Shown here in pieces: positions 1 through 9,158 of a stretch of DNA of 64,000 nucleotides; the first letter of the stretch is position 1, and each line of letters begins with the position of its first letter. Position numbers and translations under genes: made by a program. This stretch comes from Arthrobacter pityocampae (lineage in GTDB: Bacteria; Actinomycetota; Actinomycetes; Actinomycetales; Micrococcaceae): contig NZ_PRKW01000006.1 in the NCBI RefSeq assembly GCF_002927275.1, positions 124,001 through 188,000 of the forward strand, read 5' to 3'. The notes beneath the pieces are model-generated. The model searched no databases, was not told the DNA's origin, and saw only the letters and a list, made by a program, of their open reading frames with translations.

Positions 1-432
1 CGCTATGGGGAGGTGATGGGCATCGCGCGCGGGCCGGTGGGGGCTGTGCTGGCCGCGGCGACGACGCTCGGACTCGGGGCGTTCGCCGGCGCGATGGCGT
101 TCCGGCCGACCCGGCGCCTCCTCGACCGCGTGCTGCCGGCGCCGGGAACGGGCCCGAGCGAGGCCACGCGAAACAACGGCTGGTTCCGCTCCCAGGTGAC
201 CGCCCGCACCGAGAACGGGCACCGGTACCGGGCGCTCGCTGCAGGCCCCGGCGACCCGGGCTACGCCGCCACGGCCGTCATGGCCGGGGAGACGGCGCTG
301 GCCCTGGCACTGGACGGCGACCGGCTCCCGCCCGTGAGCGGATCACTGACACCGGCGACGGCGCTCGGCGACGTCCTCGTGGAACGGCTCCGCGCCGCGG
401 GGCACACCTACGAGGTGACCCGGCTGTCCTGA
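1..432 (+). CDS. C-terminal part of a saccharopine dehydrogenase-like / trans-acting enoyl reductase protein (5' cut by window)
   Basis: The reading frame is open from base 1, so only the last 143 codons are present. The visible part has a hydrophobic stretch just after the start (roughly codons 11-31, Ala/Gly/Leu rich), then a soluble end with an E-T-A-L-A-L-A-L block and a closing segment on a long helix (ERLRAAGHTYEV). This tail resembles actinobacterial saccharopine dehydrogenase NADP-binding proteins, which carry a membrane-like patch near the C terminus. The Rossmann domain lies outside the window, so the assignment rests on recalled tail similarity and is moderate. The stop codon lies inside the first unit of a 14-bp tandem repeat. 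Confidence 0.55.
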   Translation, partial: RYGEVMGIARGPVGAVLAAATTLGLGAFAGAMAFRPTRRLLDRVLPAPGTGPSEATRNNGWFRSQVTARTENGHRYRALAAGPGDPGYAATAVMAGETALALALDGDRLPPVSGSLTPATALGDVLVERLRAAGHTYEVTRLS

Positions 433-518
433 CCCTGCTGTCCTGACCCGGTTGTCCTGACCCGGCTGTCCTGACCCGGTTGTCCTGACCCGGCTGTCCT
501 GACCCGGTTGTCCTGGCC
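421..518. repeat. Seven tandem 14-bp units between convergent genes
   Basis: Seven head-to-tail 14-mers of the form CGGYTGTCCTGACC run without gaps. Units 3 to 7 alternate strictly T, C, T, C, T at the fourth base, which suggests amplification of a 28-bp pair. Unit 1 forms the last codons and stop of the upstream gene, and unit 7 ends five bases before the stop of the convergent gene. Confidence 0.95.
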
Positions 519-523
519 GGGCG

Positions 524-1126
524 TCAGCCGTTCGTCGTCGGACCCTTCCCCTGAGGGTAGAACGTCTCGCCGCGTGCCAGCATGGCGACGAACTTCGTGA
601 TGTTGCGCTCCTTCGCCGCGTCCGTCTTCAGCTGCGACAGCCGGAAGATCATGGCGTAGCGGTTCTGCGAGGACAGGGTGCGGAAGGTGGCGAGCGCGGC
701 GTCGTCGGCCTCGATCGCGGCCGTCAGCTCGACCGGCATCTCGGCGGTCGCCGGTCCCGCGTAGGCGCGCTCCCACCGGCCGTCGGCCTGCGCCGCGGCC
801 ACCGCACGCTCCCCCGCCTCCCGCATGCGTCCATCCGCGCGGAGCCGCTCGATGTGCCCCTGGTTGCGCACGGACCAGATGCTCCTCGGGCCGCGCGGCG
901 TGAAGCGCTGGAGATAGCTGGAGTCGTCCCGGGACTTCGCCTGGCCGTCGATCCACCCGAAGCACAGCGCCTCGTCGAGGGCCTGCGCGTAGGTGAGCGC
1001 CGTCGTCGTCCCTCCCCTCTTGTGCTCGATCAGCCAGACGCCGGGCGAGGAGGCGTGGTTCTCCTCCAGCCAGGCACGCCAGGCGGGGGCGTCGGGCAGG
1101 AGGAGTTCGGGCAGTTCGGCTTTCAT
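524..1126 (-). CDS. YdeI/OmpD-associated family protein
   Basis: 200 residues, the normal size for this family. Features seen are the N-terminal W-R-A-W-L-E-E-N-H block, the E-A-L-C-F-G-W-I-D-G core motif near residue 55, R-F-T-P-R-G-P-R-S-I-W-S at about residue 75, and the C-terminal R-Y-A-M-I-F-R-L-S-Q-L-K-T-D-A-A segment with a basic helix. Members are small cytosolic proteins annotated as YdeI-like or bacteriocin-protection proteins; the biochemical role is not established. No Shine-Dalgarno is visible. TAGGGT (1133-1138, read on the minus strand) sits exactly six bases before the ATG, which fits a leaderless transcript. Confidence 0.8.
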   Translation of the reverse strand: MKAELPELLLPDAPAWRAWLEENHASSPGVWLIEHKRGGTTTALTYAQALDEALCFGWIDGQAKSRDDSSYLQRFTPRGPRSIWSVRNQGHIERLRADGRMREAGERAVAAAQADGRWERAYAGPATAEMPVELTAAIEADDAALATFRTLSSQNRYAMIFRLSQLKTDAAKERNITKFVAMLARGETFYPQGKGPTTNG

Positions 1127-1217
1127 GCGCCCACCCTAGGACGCTTCCGGTCGGCGCGGAACCGTGCGGGCTGGCATGCTGGACGGGCCCGGCCTCCCCG
1201 ATCTCCCAGGAGAACTG

Positions 1218-1961
1218 ATGCTCCGCGTCCGTCCCGTCGTCTCGACCCCGGATCTTCCCGGTGCTGCCCGGTTCCTGCAGGCGCTGGGCCTCACCCCGGT
1301 GCAGGATCCCCCGCCGACCGGCTCCGAGGCCGGCATGGACGCGGAGAACGAGGCCGTGTTCGACGCCGGGAGCGGCCGCGTGGCCCTGCACTCCTGCGCG
1401 CCGGGCAGTGCCGAGGACGGCAGGGTGAGCCTCGCGTTCGACGTCTCCGACGTGCGGGAGTTCGCCCGCCGGACCGCGGAGGCGGGCACTCGGTCGAGGG
1501 TCGAGCCCGCCGAGGACGGCCACGGCCCGACGGCCCACATCAGCGCACCGGATGGGCTGTCCTTCCCCGCCGACGTCGGACCGCGCGAGACGGGCGCGCC
1601 GCCGTCGCCCCTCACGGTCCTCGCCCTGTGGTCTACGCCCGGCGTCGTACCGGCCGTGACGGTGCTGAACGACATCGGAGCGAAGCCCCGGACCGCCGCC
1701 GAGGCCGGTGCCCCGCACAGCTTCCGGGCGAAGAACGGGGGTCTCGTGGCCGTCCGTGCGGGCGCCCGCCCCGCGATCGGACTGGCATTCGAGTACGCCG
1801 GCGACGTGCGGGACCTCCTCCCCGGGGTGACCGGCGGCGGCTTCGGGGCTGTCGTGGTCGACGGGGAGCACGGGCGATCGCTGCGCGTCCCCGCCCCGTG
1901 GGGCGCCGAGGTCCGGGTCGACGAGCGGGCTCGGGACGCCGTCGGCTCCACCGCCCTGTGA
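1218..1961 (+). CDS. VOC (glyoxalase/bleomycin-resistance fold) family protein, two-domain
   Basis: 247 residues with two successive vicinal-oxygen-chelate halves. The first begins LRVRPVVSTPDLPGAARFLQALGLTP and contains F-D-V-S-D-V-R-E-F-A; the second begins at about residue 130 with L-T-V-L-A-L-W-S-T. Such proteins are metal-dependent lyases, dioxygenases or resistance proteins, and nothing here fixes a substrate. The ATG at 1218 is preferred over an upstream in-frame ATG because AGGAG lies at 1208-1212 with ideal spacing and the family fold begins right after it. It is divergent from the YdeI-like gene. Confidence 0.75.
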   Translation: MLRVRPVVSTPDLPGAARFLQALGLTPVQDPPPTGSEAGMDAENEAVFDAGSGRVALHSCAPGSAEDGRVSLAFDVSDVREFARRTAEAGTRSRVEPAEDGHGPTAHISAPDGLSFPADVGPRETGAPPSPLTVLALWSTPGVVPAVTVLNDIGAKPRTAAEAGAPHSFRAKNGGLVAVRAGARPAIGLAFEYAGDVRDLLPGVTGGGFGAVVVDGEHGRSLRVPAPWGAEVRVDERARDAVGSTAL

Positions 1962-2058
1962 CGGTGCATGTCCGCGCGGATTCAGCCACGGGCCGAAGAA
2001 CCCCGTGCCACCGGCCCCGGCGGAGCCACTGCGGGAGAACTTGCGATAGAACTAGGGT

Positions 2059-2598
2059 ATGAACGTTCGCACCCCTGACCCCAACCCGGGCTGGCTCTCC
2101 GAAGATGATCTGTACGAGGCCCGCCGACGCCTGCCGATGGTGTACGTGGAGGCGATCCCCGTGCGGTGCGATTCCCTCGGGTACGTCAACGAGGTGGGGC
2201 TGCTGCTGCAGGCCAGCGAGCAGGGCGAGATGGTGCGCACCTTCGTCTCCGGCCGCGTCATGTACCGGGAGACCATCCGGGCCGCGCTGCTGCGCCACCT
2301 CGAGAAGGATCTGGGACCGCTGGCCCTGCCCCAGCTGCCGCCGTCGCCCGTCCCCTTCACGATCGCCGAGTACTTCCCCTCCCCCTCGGAGACGGGACTG
2401 ACCGACGACCGCCAGCATGCAGTCGCCCTCGCGTACCTGATCCCCGTCACGGGCGAGTGCAACCCGCGGCAGGACGCGCTGGAGCTGTCCTGGCTGACGC
2501 CGTCCGAGGCGCTGAGCCCCTCGATCCAGGCCGAGTTCTCGGGTGGACGCGCGGACCTGTTGCGCCAGGCGCTGGCCCACGCCGGCTGGGGGCGCTGA
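2059..2598 (+). CDS. NUDIX-like hydrolase family protein (DUF4916 type)
   Basis: 179 residues. The segment M-V-Y-V-E-A-I-P-V-R then G-R-V-M-Y-R-E-T-I-R-A-A-L-L-R-H-L-E-K-D-L-G looks like a NUDIX fold in which the usual G-x5-E-x7-R-E-U-x-E-E-x-G-U box has degenerated to G-R-V-M-Y-R-E-T...E-K-D-L-G. That is typical of the actinobacterial DUF4916 proteins, so catalytic activity cannot be assumed. There is no Shine-Dalgarno; TAGAAC at 2047-2052 is separated from the ATG by exactly six bases, suggesting leaderless transcription. It stands alone, about 100 bp from its neighbours on each side. Confidence 0.75.
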   Translation: MNVRTPDPNPGWLSEDDLYEARRRLPMVYVEAIPVRCDSLGYVNEVGLLLQASEQGEMVRTFVSGRVMYRETIRAALLRHLEKDLGPLALPQLPPSPVPFTIAEYFPSPSETGLTDDRQHAVALAYLIPVTGECNPRQDALELSWLTPSEALSPSIQAEFSGGRADLLRQALAHAGWGR

Positions 2599-2702
2599 CC
2601 CGACGGCACCCGCCCTGCTCCGCGTTTACCGTATCGTCGTATGGGCGCACCGGGGCGACGGGAACATCCAGGGGGCTAGAGGCAGAGGTTGGCACGACGG
2701 AC

Positions 2703-3572
2703 ATGATGGTGAACAGGGTGGACAGGACAGGGCTGCGCGCGGTCCCGGCGGAGATGCTGGCGGCCGGTGACGTGCTGGCCCTGCCCGGTGGAGACGCGGC
2801 GGCCGCGGTCACGGCGGTCGACGTCGAGAACGACGACTTCGGGGTGCCCGCGCTCGTCGTGGCGACCGTGGACGAGGATCGCCGCATCACGATCGCCACG
2901 GGCTCGATGGTCTACGTGGAGCCGGCGGACGCCGAGATCGGGGTCTCCGCCGTCGCCGCCGACCACGGATCCCCCGAGGCGCTCGTCGCTCAGGTGGCCC
3001 AGGCCCACCCCGACAGCACGGACATCCAGGGCGTCGCCGGGCGCCTGGCCCGCGGCATCAACCTCAAGGCCGGCAGCAACCTCCAGGACCTGCACCAGCT
3101 CGCGCTCGCCCTGTTCGTCGACGAGGGCGATGCCGCGGCGGCCCTGAGCATCGCCGATCTCCTCGCGGAGCTGCCGTTCGACGGCAACTTCGGCCGCTGG
3201 AAGTGGATCGAGGGCGGCCTCGCGATCGCCGCCTACCTCACCCGGCACGACGAGGAGCGCTCCCTCCGGTACTCGGCCGCGATCCGCGCGGCTGACGACG
3301 CCGAGACGGATCCGCTGCGCGCCAAGACCAGTGCCATGTACCGGCAACGGCAGCTCAACGAACCCAACGTGTACGACCCCGAGATCCTCCGTGCCTCCAC
3401 GTCCGGGCGGATCGACGTCGAACGCGACTGGCGCGTGCTCCGCATCGGCGTCCTGCTGTACCTGCGGGCCCACGGCGGCTCGGAGACCCTGAGCAGGGAC
3501 GTGCTGGAGCGCCGCATCGCCGCGGAACTGGCGGCCGTCGCAGCCCTCAACGCGCAGCTCGCCGACCGGTAG
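2703..3572 (+). CDS. Conserved actinobacterial hypothetical protein, helical repeat-like C-terminal half
   Basis: About 289 residues, using either the ATG at 2703 or the adjacent ATG at 2706; no clear Shine-Dalgarno distinguishes them. The N-terminal 80 residues look like a small beta domain (R-A-V-P-A-E-M-L-A-A-G-D-V, then V-V-A-T-V-D-E-D-R-R-I-T-I). The remainder is helical and resembles TPR-type pairs (L-H-Q-L-A-L-A-L-F-V-D-E-G-D-A-A-A-A-L, then the G-R-W-K-W-I-E-G-G block). I do not recognise a function; it may correspond to DUF6707, which I recall from Arthrobacter genomes. Codon use matches the neighbours. Confidence 0.65.
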   Translation: MMVNRVDRTGLRAVPAEMLAAGDVLALPGGDAAAAVTAVDVENDDFGVPALVVATVDEDRRITIATGSMVYVEPADAEIGVSAVAADHGSPEALVAQVAQAHPDSTDIQGVAGRLARGINLKAGSNLQDLHQLALALFVDEGDAAAALSIADLLAELPFDGNFGRWKWIEGGLAIAAYLTRHDEERSLRYSAAIRAADDAETDPLRAKTSAMYRQRQLNEPNVYDPEILRASTSGRIDVERDWRVLRIGVLLYLRAHGGSETLSRDVLERRIAAELAAVAALNAQLADR

Positions 3573-4874
<1,302 letters not shown>

Positions 4875-4894
4875 CCCTGTGGGCGTTCTTCTGC

Positions 4895-4962
4895 GGGGCC
4901 GCCGCGGCGGGTGCCCCGACCCGGGGTAACGCCCTCACGGGTCTGGGCCGATGCCACGGGTC
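4895..4962 (+). repeat. Dispersed intergenic repeat, copy A
   Basis: This begins GGGGCCGCCGCGGCGGGTGC and continues with GACCC and AACGCC blocks shared with copies B to E. It is the most diverged copy in its second half. It lies between the tgt stop and the next start, pointing the same way as the genes. Confidence 0.8.
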
Positions 4963-5040
4963 TGCCGCCGTCGAGCACACCTTGTGCACATCCGGGCCTC
5001 CGGCCCACCGTGCCGTCCTCGTTCCTGGGACCGTTGGCGC

Positions 5041-5979
5041 ATGACCGCACGGCTGAGCCCGACGAAGACCCTCTGGCGCTACCGAGAACTCCTGGACGAG
5101 GGGCTGTCCCGTCAGCACGTCCACCACCTCGTGGGCAGTGGCGAACTCCGGCGGCTGCGGAAGAACTGCTACGTGCCGGAGGCGCAATGGTCGGGCCTCT
5201 CGACCGTCGAGCGCCTCGTACTCCAGGCGCAGGCGCACCAGCACAGCCTGGTTGGACGGGACACCGTCGGGCATGTCTACAGCCACGAGACGGCGGCCGT
5301 CCTCCACGGCCTGGACCTGTGGCGGCCGGGGAACGACGTGCACGTCACCCAGCCCACCCGCACCTCCAACGCGAGCCATGGCGCGGACGTGCGGAACCAC
5401 AGCGCGCACCTGGCAGCCGACGACGTCGTCCTCCTCCAGGGCCTGCCCGTCACCTCGCTCCTGCGAACCGCGATCGACTGCGCGCGCACGCTCCCCTTCG
5501 ACAAGGCCCTGATCGTGGCCGACCAGTGCATGGCGCGTGGCGTCACACGCGGAGCGGCGCTGACCGCCGTCGACCTGCTCGGGCCCGCGGCGGGAGTGGG
5601 CAGGGCGAGCGCCGTCCTGACTGCCGCCGATCCCCTGGCGGAGTCCCCCGGAGAGACCCTGACCCGCAGCCGCCTCCTCCGCTTCGGGCTTCCCCGGGCG
5701 GTGTCTCAGGTGGAGGTGTCCACGCGTCTCGGGTGCTACCGGCTGGACTTCGCCTGGCCGGACCTGCTCGTCGGGCTCGAGTTCGACGGCAGAGTGAAGT
5801 ACCTCGGCACCGAGGCCACCGACGAGGTGCTCTACGAGGAACGCCGTCGGGAGCGGGCCCTCGTGGAGGAGGGGTGGACGATCCTCCGCATCGAGTGGAG
5901 CGATCTCTTCCGGGAGGCGGAGCTCGAGGCCCGGCTGCGAGCAACGCTCCGCCGCGTGGCTTCACGCCTCGCCGCGTAG
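5041..5979 (+). CDS. AbiEi-like N-terminal / DUF559 (Vsr-like) C-terminal domain protein
   Basis: 312 residues from the ATG at 5041. The N-terminal 60 residues form a winged-helix-like block (L-W-R-Y-R-E-L-L-D-E-G-L-S-R-Q-H-V) as in AbiEi antitoxin-type proteins. The C-terminal third matches the DUF559/Vsr endonuclease-like fold: L-D-F-A-W-P-D-L-L-V-G-L-E-F-D-G, then R-R-E-R-A-L-V-E-E-G-W-T-I-L-R-I. The D..E-F-D-G arrangement fits the PD-(D/E)xK superfamily, but a catalytic Lys is not obvious beyond R-V-K-Y. No toxin partner is adjacent. It sits between copies A and B of the intergenic repeat, which are inverted relative to each other. Multicopy genes of this type are common in actinobacteria; the role is unknown. 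Confidence 0.75.
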   Translation: MTARLSPTKTLWRYRELLDEGLSRQHVHHLVGSGELRRLRKNCYVPEAQWSGLSTVERLVLQAQAHQHSLVGRDTVGHVYSHETAAVLHGLDLWRPGNDVHVTQPTRTSNASHGADVRNHSAHLAADDVVLLQGLPVTSLLRTAIDCARTLPFDKALIVADQCMARGVTRGAALTAVDLLGPAAGVGRASAVLTAADPLAESPGETLTRSRLLRFGLPRAVSQVEVSTRLGCYRLDFAWPDLLVGLEFDGRVKYLGTEATDEVLYEERRRERALVEEGWTILRIEWSDLFREAELEARLRATLRRVASRLAA

Positions 5980-6085
5980 CACCAGCACCCGTCGCCGACT
6001 CACCGGCGGACCGGCAGACGACCACCAGTCCGGGGTCCGGCAGTCCGGCGGTCGGGCGGTCCAAGGGGCGATTCCGCACACCTGA

Positions 6086-6152
6086 ACCCGGGGCATAGGC
6101 TCCGTTCCGGGGAGACGCTTCCACGGGTCCGGGCACCCGCCGCGGCGGCCCC
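6086..6152 (-). repeat. Dispersed intergenic repeat, copy B (inverted)
   Basis: The reverse complement reads GGGGCCGCCGCGGCGGGTGC followed by a GACCCGTGG block and a CCCCGGAACGG block, as in copies C and D. It follows the AbiEi/DUF559 gene and lies immediately upstream of the tetR promoter. Confidence 0.85.
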
Positions 6153-6163
6153 GCGCCGGGGTA

Positions 6164-6210
6164 TTGAACGTGTTCAAATGTGGGCTACACTCCGAATTGA
6201 ACACGTTCGA
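6164..6210 (+). promoter_or_regulatory. tetR promoter with two operator palindromes
   Basis: Two near-identical dyads, TTGAACGTGTTCAA (6164-6177) and TTGAACACGTTCGA (6197-6210), start 33 bp apart, about three helical turns. The first contains a -35 (TTGAAC, 6164-6169), followed after 16 bp by a -10 TACACT (6186-6191). The second covers the likely transcription start. AAAGGAG at 6211-6217 is the ribosome binding site of the tetR gene. The layout indicates autorepression. Confidence 0.8.
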
Positions 6211-6221
6211 AAAGGAGACCG

Positions 6222-6887
6222 ATGCCCACGCCGACGGCCAAGAGCGAAGCCACCCGGGAGCTGCTGGTCTCCACCGCGCTCCGGTTGTTCCGCAAGCACG
6301 GCTACGAGAAGACGACCATGCGGGCCATCGCCACGGCCGCGGACGTGTCCACCGGCAGCGCCTACTACTACTTCGCCTCGAAGGACGACCTCGTCCACGA
6401 GCTGTACCGCACCCTCCAGGACGAGCACCGCGCGCTGGCCCTCCCCCGCCTGCGGGAAGGCCAGAACCTCGGCGAACTCCTGCGCATCGTCCTGAACACG
6501 GGGGTCGACGTGATGGGGCCGTACCACGACTTCGGCTCGAACTTCGTCGGTATCGCCATCAGACCGTCCGCGACGACGAGCCCGTTCGGCAGCGAATCCG
6601 CCGTCGCCAGGGCCCGCGCCATCGCACTCTTCCGGCAGGCCGTGGCGATGTCCCGTCCGCAACCACCCCTGGCCATCCGCGACGACCTCCCCGAACTCCT
6701 CTGGTACGCCTACATGGGCATCACCCTCTTCTGGGTCTACGACTCCTCGCCCGACCAGATCCGGACCCGCCGGCTCATCGACCAGGCCGCACCGCTCATC
6801 TCGAAGCTCGTGATCCTCTCCCGGCTCCCCGTGGTGCGGAAGATCGCCGAGGACATCGTGCAGCTGATCCGGGGGACCCGGCAGTGA
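6222..6887 (+). CDS. TetR/AcrR family transcriptional regulator
   Basis: 221 residues. The N-terminal helix-turn-helix is textbook: A-L-R-L-F-R-K-H-G-Y-E-K-T-T-M-R-A-I-A, then V-S-T-G-S-A-Y-Y-Y-F-A-S-K-D-D-L at residues 45-60. The remainder is the helical ligand-binding domain, with an aromatic patch (Y-M-G-I-T-L-F-W-V-Y) near residue 167. The gene is preceded by paired palindromes and overlaps the next gene by four bases (GTGA), so it heads a three-gene unit with a membrane protein and an epimerase. The ligand is unknown. A TetR_C-type dimer domain is likely. Confidence 0.93.
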   Translation: MPTPTAKSEATRELLVSTALRLFRKHGYEKTTMRAIATAADVSTGSAYYYFASKDDLVHELYRTLQDEHRALALPRLREGQNLGELLRIVLNTGVDVMGPYHDFGSNFVGIAIRPSATTSPFGSESAVARARAIALFRQAVAMSRPQPPLAIRDDLPELLWYAYMGITLFWVYDSSPDQIRTRRLIDQAAPLISKLVILSRLPVVRKIAEDIVQLIRGTRQ

Positions 6888-7324
6888 CGGGCGACCCGAC
6901 CATGACGTCCGACGACGACGCCGGGCGGCCCACACCGGACCCCCGCCGCCGGGTGACGTTCGGGGTCGGCGCCGTCGCCGTCGGGTTCCTCGTGGGACTC
7001 GCGACCCTCGCCCTGGCCTTCGCTCTCTCCTGGGGACCCGCCGCCCCCGGCGTCTTCCTGCTGGCACTCGCGTACGGCGTCGGCGTCGGCACGATCACCG
7101 GACTGCCCCTCGGCGTCGGGCTCGGGCTCCTGCTGCGGCCCGTGGCGAACCAGTGGGTGCACGTCGGCGTCTTCTTCGCCGCGTTCACCCTGGTCTCCTT
7201 CGCCGTCATCACCCTGCTGTCCCCCTCCCGGGTGCTCCTCGAGAGCCTCCCCATCGCCCTCATCATCGGAGGCGCAGGCGCCCTCGCCCGCGCCAGCGTC
7301 TGGAAGCTGGTCCGCGTGCAATGA
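6884..7324 (+). CDS. Small integral membrane protein in the tetR operon
   Basis: 146 residues from the overlapping GTG at 6884, or 140 from the ATG at 6902. Four hydrophobic segments are visible (around residues 27-47, 50-72, 84-103 and 110-130), separated by short loops, with a charged N terminus. I recognise no family. It overlaps tetR by GTGA and the next gene by ATGA, so translation of all three is probably coupled. A role in the envelope response controlled by the TetR protein is an inference from context. Confidence 0.75.
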   Translation: MTGDPTMTSDDDAGRPTPDPRRRVTFGVGAVAVGFLVGLATLALAFALSWGPAAPGVFLLALAYGVGVGTITGLPLGVGLGLLLRPVANQWVHVGVFFAAFTLVSFAVITLLSPSRVLLESLPIALIIGGAGALARASVWKLVRVQ

Positions 7325-8316
7325 AGCGTGCAACGAACCCGGCGGCGAACCCTGCAGCGGTGCCCGCAGCGAACCCTGCGTCGACCATCAGGACGGTCGC
7401 CATCGCCGGAGCCTCGGGCTTCATCGGGGCGCACCTCGTCGGGCGGTTCCGCGCCCTGGGAGCGGAGGTCCGGACGATCGGCCGTTCGGGGCCGGTGCGC
7501 TGGGGAGACACGGAAGCCATCGCGGGCGCGCTCGACGGCGTCGACCTCCTCGTCAACCTGGCCGGACGCAGCGTGAACTGCCGGTACAACAGGCGGAATG
7601 CGGATGCGATCTTCTCCTCCCGCGTCGACACCACGGAGGAACTCGGTCGGGCCCTCGCCCTGTGTCGCCGGAACGGCGGCACCCCGCCGCCCGTCTGGAT
7701 CAACTCCAGCACCGGCACCATCTACCGCCATGCGACGGACCGGCCCCAGACGGAGCACGACGGCGACCTCGGCACCGGCTTCTCGGTGTCGGTCGCACGG
7801 GCCTGGGAGCAGGCCTTGGCCGACGCCGACGCACCCGGCACCCGGAAGGTGGCACTGCGCCTGTCCATCGTGCTCGGGCCCGGGAGCGTGATGACGCCAC
7901 TGACCGTGCTGGCGAGAACAGGGCTCGGCGGCCCGATGGGTCCGGGGACGCAGAAGTTCAGCTGGATCCACCTCGACGACGTCTTCCGTGCCGTCGTGTT
8001 CATCGCCAACACGCCGTCGCTGAGCGGACCCGTGAATGCGGCAGCGCCCGACGTCGTCACCAACGCCGCCCTCATGACCGCCGTCCGCTCCCGCCTCGGT
8101 GTCCCGGCCGGGCTCCCCACCCCCGCGTGGCTCCTCGAACTGGGTGGCAGGATCATCCGCACGGAGGCCGAACTGGTCCTGAAGAGCCGGTGGGTGGCCC
8201 CGCGCAAGCTCGTCGATGCCGGGTTCATCTTCGACCACCCGACGCTGGGGCCGGCTCTCGACGACATCCTCGGCCCGGATCGGGTGGCCTCCGTGGAGCC
8301 GAGTCGGGCAGACTAG
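7321..8316 (+). CDS. TIGR01777-type NAD(P)-dependent epimerase (SDR39U1 family)
   Basis: 331 residues. The nucleotide-binding motif G-A-S-G-F-I-G-A-H-L-V lies at about residues 30-40, followed by L-V-N-L-A-G-R-S-V-N-C-R-Y and R-V-D-T-T-E-E-L-G-R-A-L, the family hallmark for TIGR01777 proteins. The R-L-S-I-V-L-G and F-S-W-I-H-L-D-D-V blocks and a DUF1731-like C terminus (L-K-S-R-W-V-A-P-R-K-L) complete it. The first 20 residues are a low-complexity N-P-A-A repeat that is not part of the domain; a later start is possible but none has a good Shine-Dalgarno. The substrate is unknown. It is the last gene of the tetR unit, starting at ATGA. Confidence 0.88.
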   Translation: MKRATNPAANPAAVPAANPASTIRTVAIAGASGFIGAHLVGRFRALGAEVRTIGRSGPVRWGDTEAIAGALDGVDLLVNLAGRSVNCRYNRRNADAIFSSRVDTTEELGRALALCRRNGGTPPPVWINSSTGTIYRHATDRPQTEHDGDLGTGFSVSVARAWEQALADADAPGTRKVALRLSIVLGPGSVMTPLTVLARTGLGGPMGPGTQKFSWIHLDDVFRAVVFIANTPSLSGPVNAAAPDVVTNAALMTAVRSRLGVPAGLPTPAWLLELGGRIIRTEAELVLKSRWVAPRKLVDAGFIFDHPTLGPALDDILGPDRVASVEPSRAD

Positions 8317-8320
8317 GACG

Positions 8321-9148
8321 ATGTCCGATACCCAGCCCTCCGCAGCCCCCGCCGTCACCCTCACCATCGCAGGGTCCGAGGCGACGGGCGGCGCCGGAGC
8401 CCAGGCCGACCTCAAGACGTTCCAGGAACTCGACGTCTACGGCATCGCAGCCCTCACCTGCATCGTGTCCTTCGACCCGGCGAACGAGTGGCAGCACCGC
8501 TTCGTCCCGGTGGACCAGCAGGTCATCGCCGACCAGCTCGAGGCCATCCAGTCCTGCTACCCGCTGCACACCGTCAAGCTGGGGATGCTCGGCACCCCGG
8601 CCACCATCGACACCGTGGCCGCCGCGCTGAAGAGCCAGGCGTGGGACAACGTGGTCCTCGATCCGGTGCTCATCTGCAAGGGTCAGGAGCCCGGCGCCGC
8701 CCTCGACACCGATCAGGCGCTCAAGGCCACCATCCTGCCGCTGGCCACCTTCGTCACCCCGAACCACTTCGAGGCGGAGTCCCTCTCCGGCATCAGCATC
8801 GAGTCGCTCGACGACCTCAAGGAGGCCGCCCGCATCATCCACCGCCAGAGCGGTGCCGTGGTCCTCGCCAAGGGCGGCGTACGCATCGAAGGCCCCGACG
8901 CCGTCGACGTCTACTTCGACGGCGAGACGCTCGAGGTCCTGTCCGCCCCGAAGGTGGGCGAGGTCGCGGTCAGCGGCGCCGGGTGCACGCTCGCGGCGGC
9001 GATCACCGCGGAACTCGCGAAGGGCGCGACGCCGCTGGACGCCGCCCGCACCGCCAAGGCCTTCGTGACCGAGGGCATCCGCAACCGCGTCCCCTCCAAC
9101 GCCCCGTTCGACGCCGTCTGGCAGGGCGGCGCGGGGTCCACCCGGTAG
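8321..9148 (+). CDS. pdxK: Pyridoxine/hydroxymethylpyrimidine kinase (PdxK/ThiD type)
   Basis: 275 residues, ribokinase-like fold. It phosphorylates vitamin B6 vitamers and possibly HMP. The motifs T-I-A-G-S-E-A-T-G-G-A-G-A-Q-A-D, V-L-D-P-V-L-I-C-K-G, F-V-T-P-N-H-F-E-A and the anion-hole/catalytic S-G-A-G-C-T-L-A-A-A follow the Bacillus PdxK pattern (C-K-G after D-P-V, and G-A-G-C rather than G-T-G-D-T). The Cys in G-A-G-C is characteristic of that PdxK group. The start ATG is preceded by CAGACT with a six-base gap, overlapping the upstream stop codon, so an own leaderless promoter is possible. Confidence 0.88.
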   Translation: MSDTQPSAAPAVTLTIAGSEATGGAGAQADLKTFQELDVYGIAALTCIVSFDPANEWQHRFVPVDQQVIADQLEAIQSCYPLHTVKLGMLGTPATIDTVAAALKSQAWDNVVLDPVLICKGQEPGAALDTDQALKATILPLATFVTPNHFEAESLSGISIESLDDLKEAARIIHRQSGAVVLAKGGVRIEGPDAVDVYFDGETLEVLSAPKVGEVAVSGAGCTLAAAITAELAKGATPLDAARTAKAFVTEGIRNRVPSNAPFDAVWQGGAGSTR

Positions 9149-9158
9149 CCGGCATGTG

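Noticed and set aside
421-518. Short direct repeats considered as a CRISPR array
   Set aside because: Units are 14 bp and contiguous with no spacers, and no cas genes are present.
5041-5979. Abortive-infection (AbiE) defence system
   Set aside because: Only an AbiEi-like N-terminal domain is present, with a DUF559 end; no AbiEii toxin is nearby.
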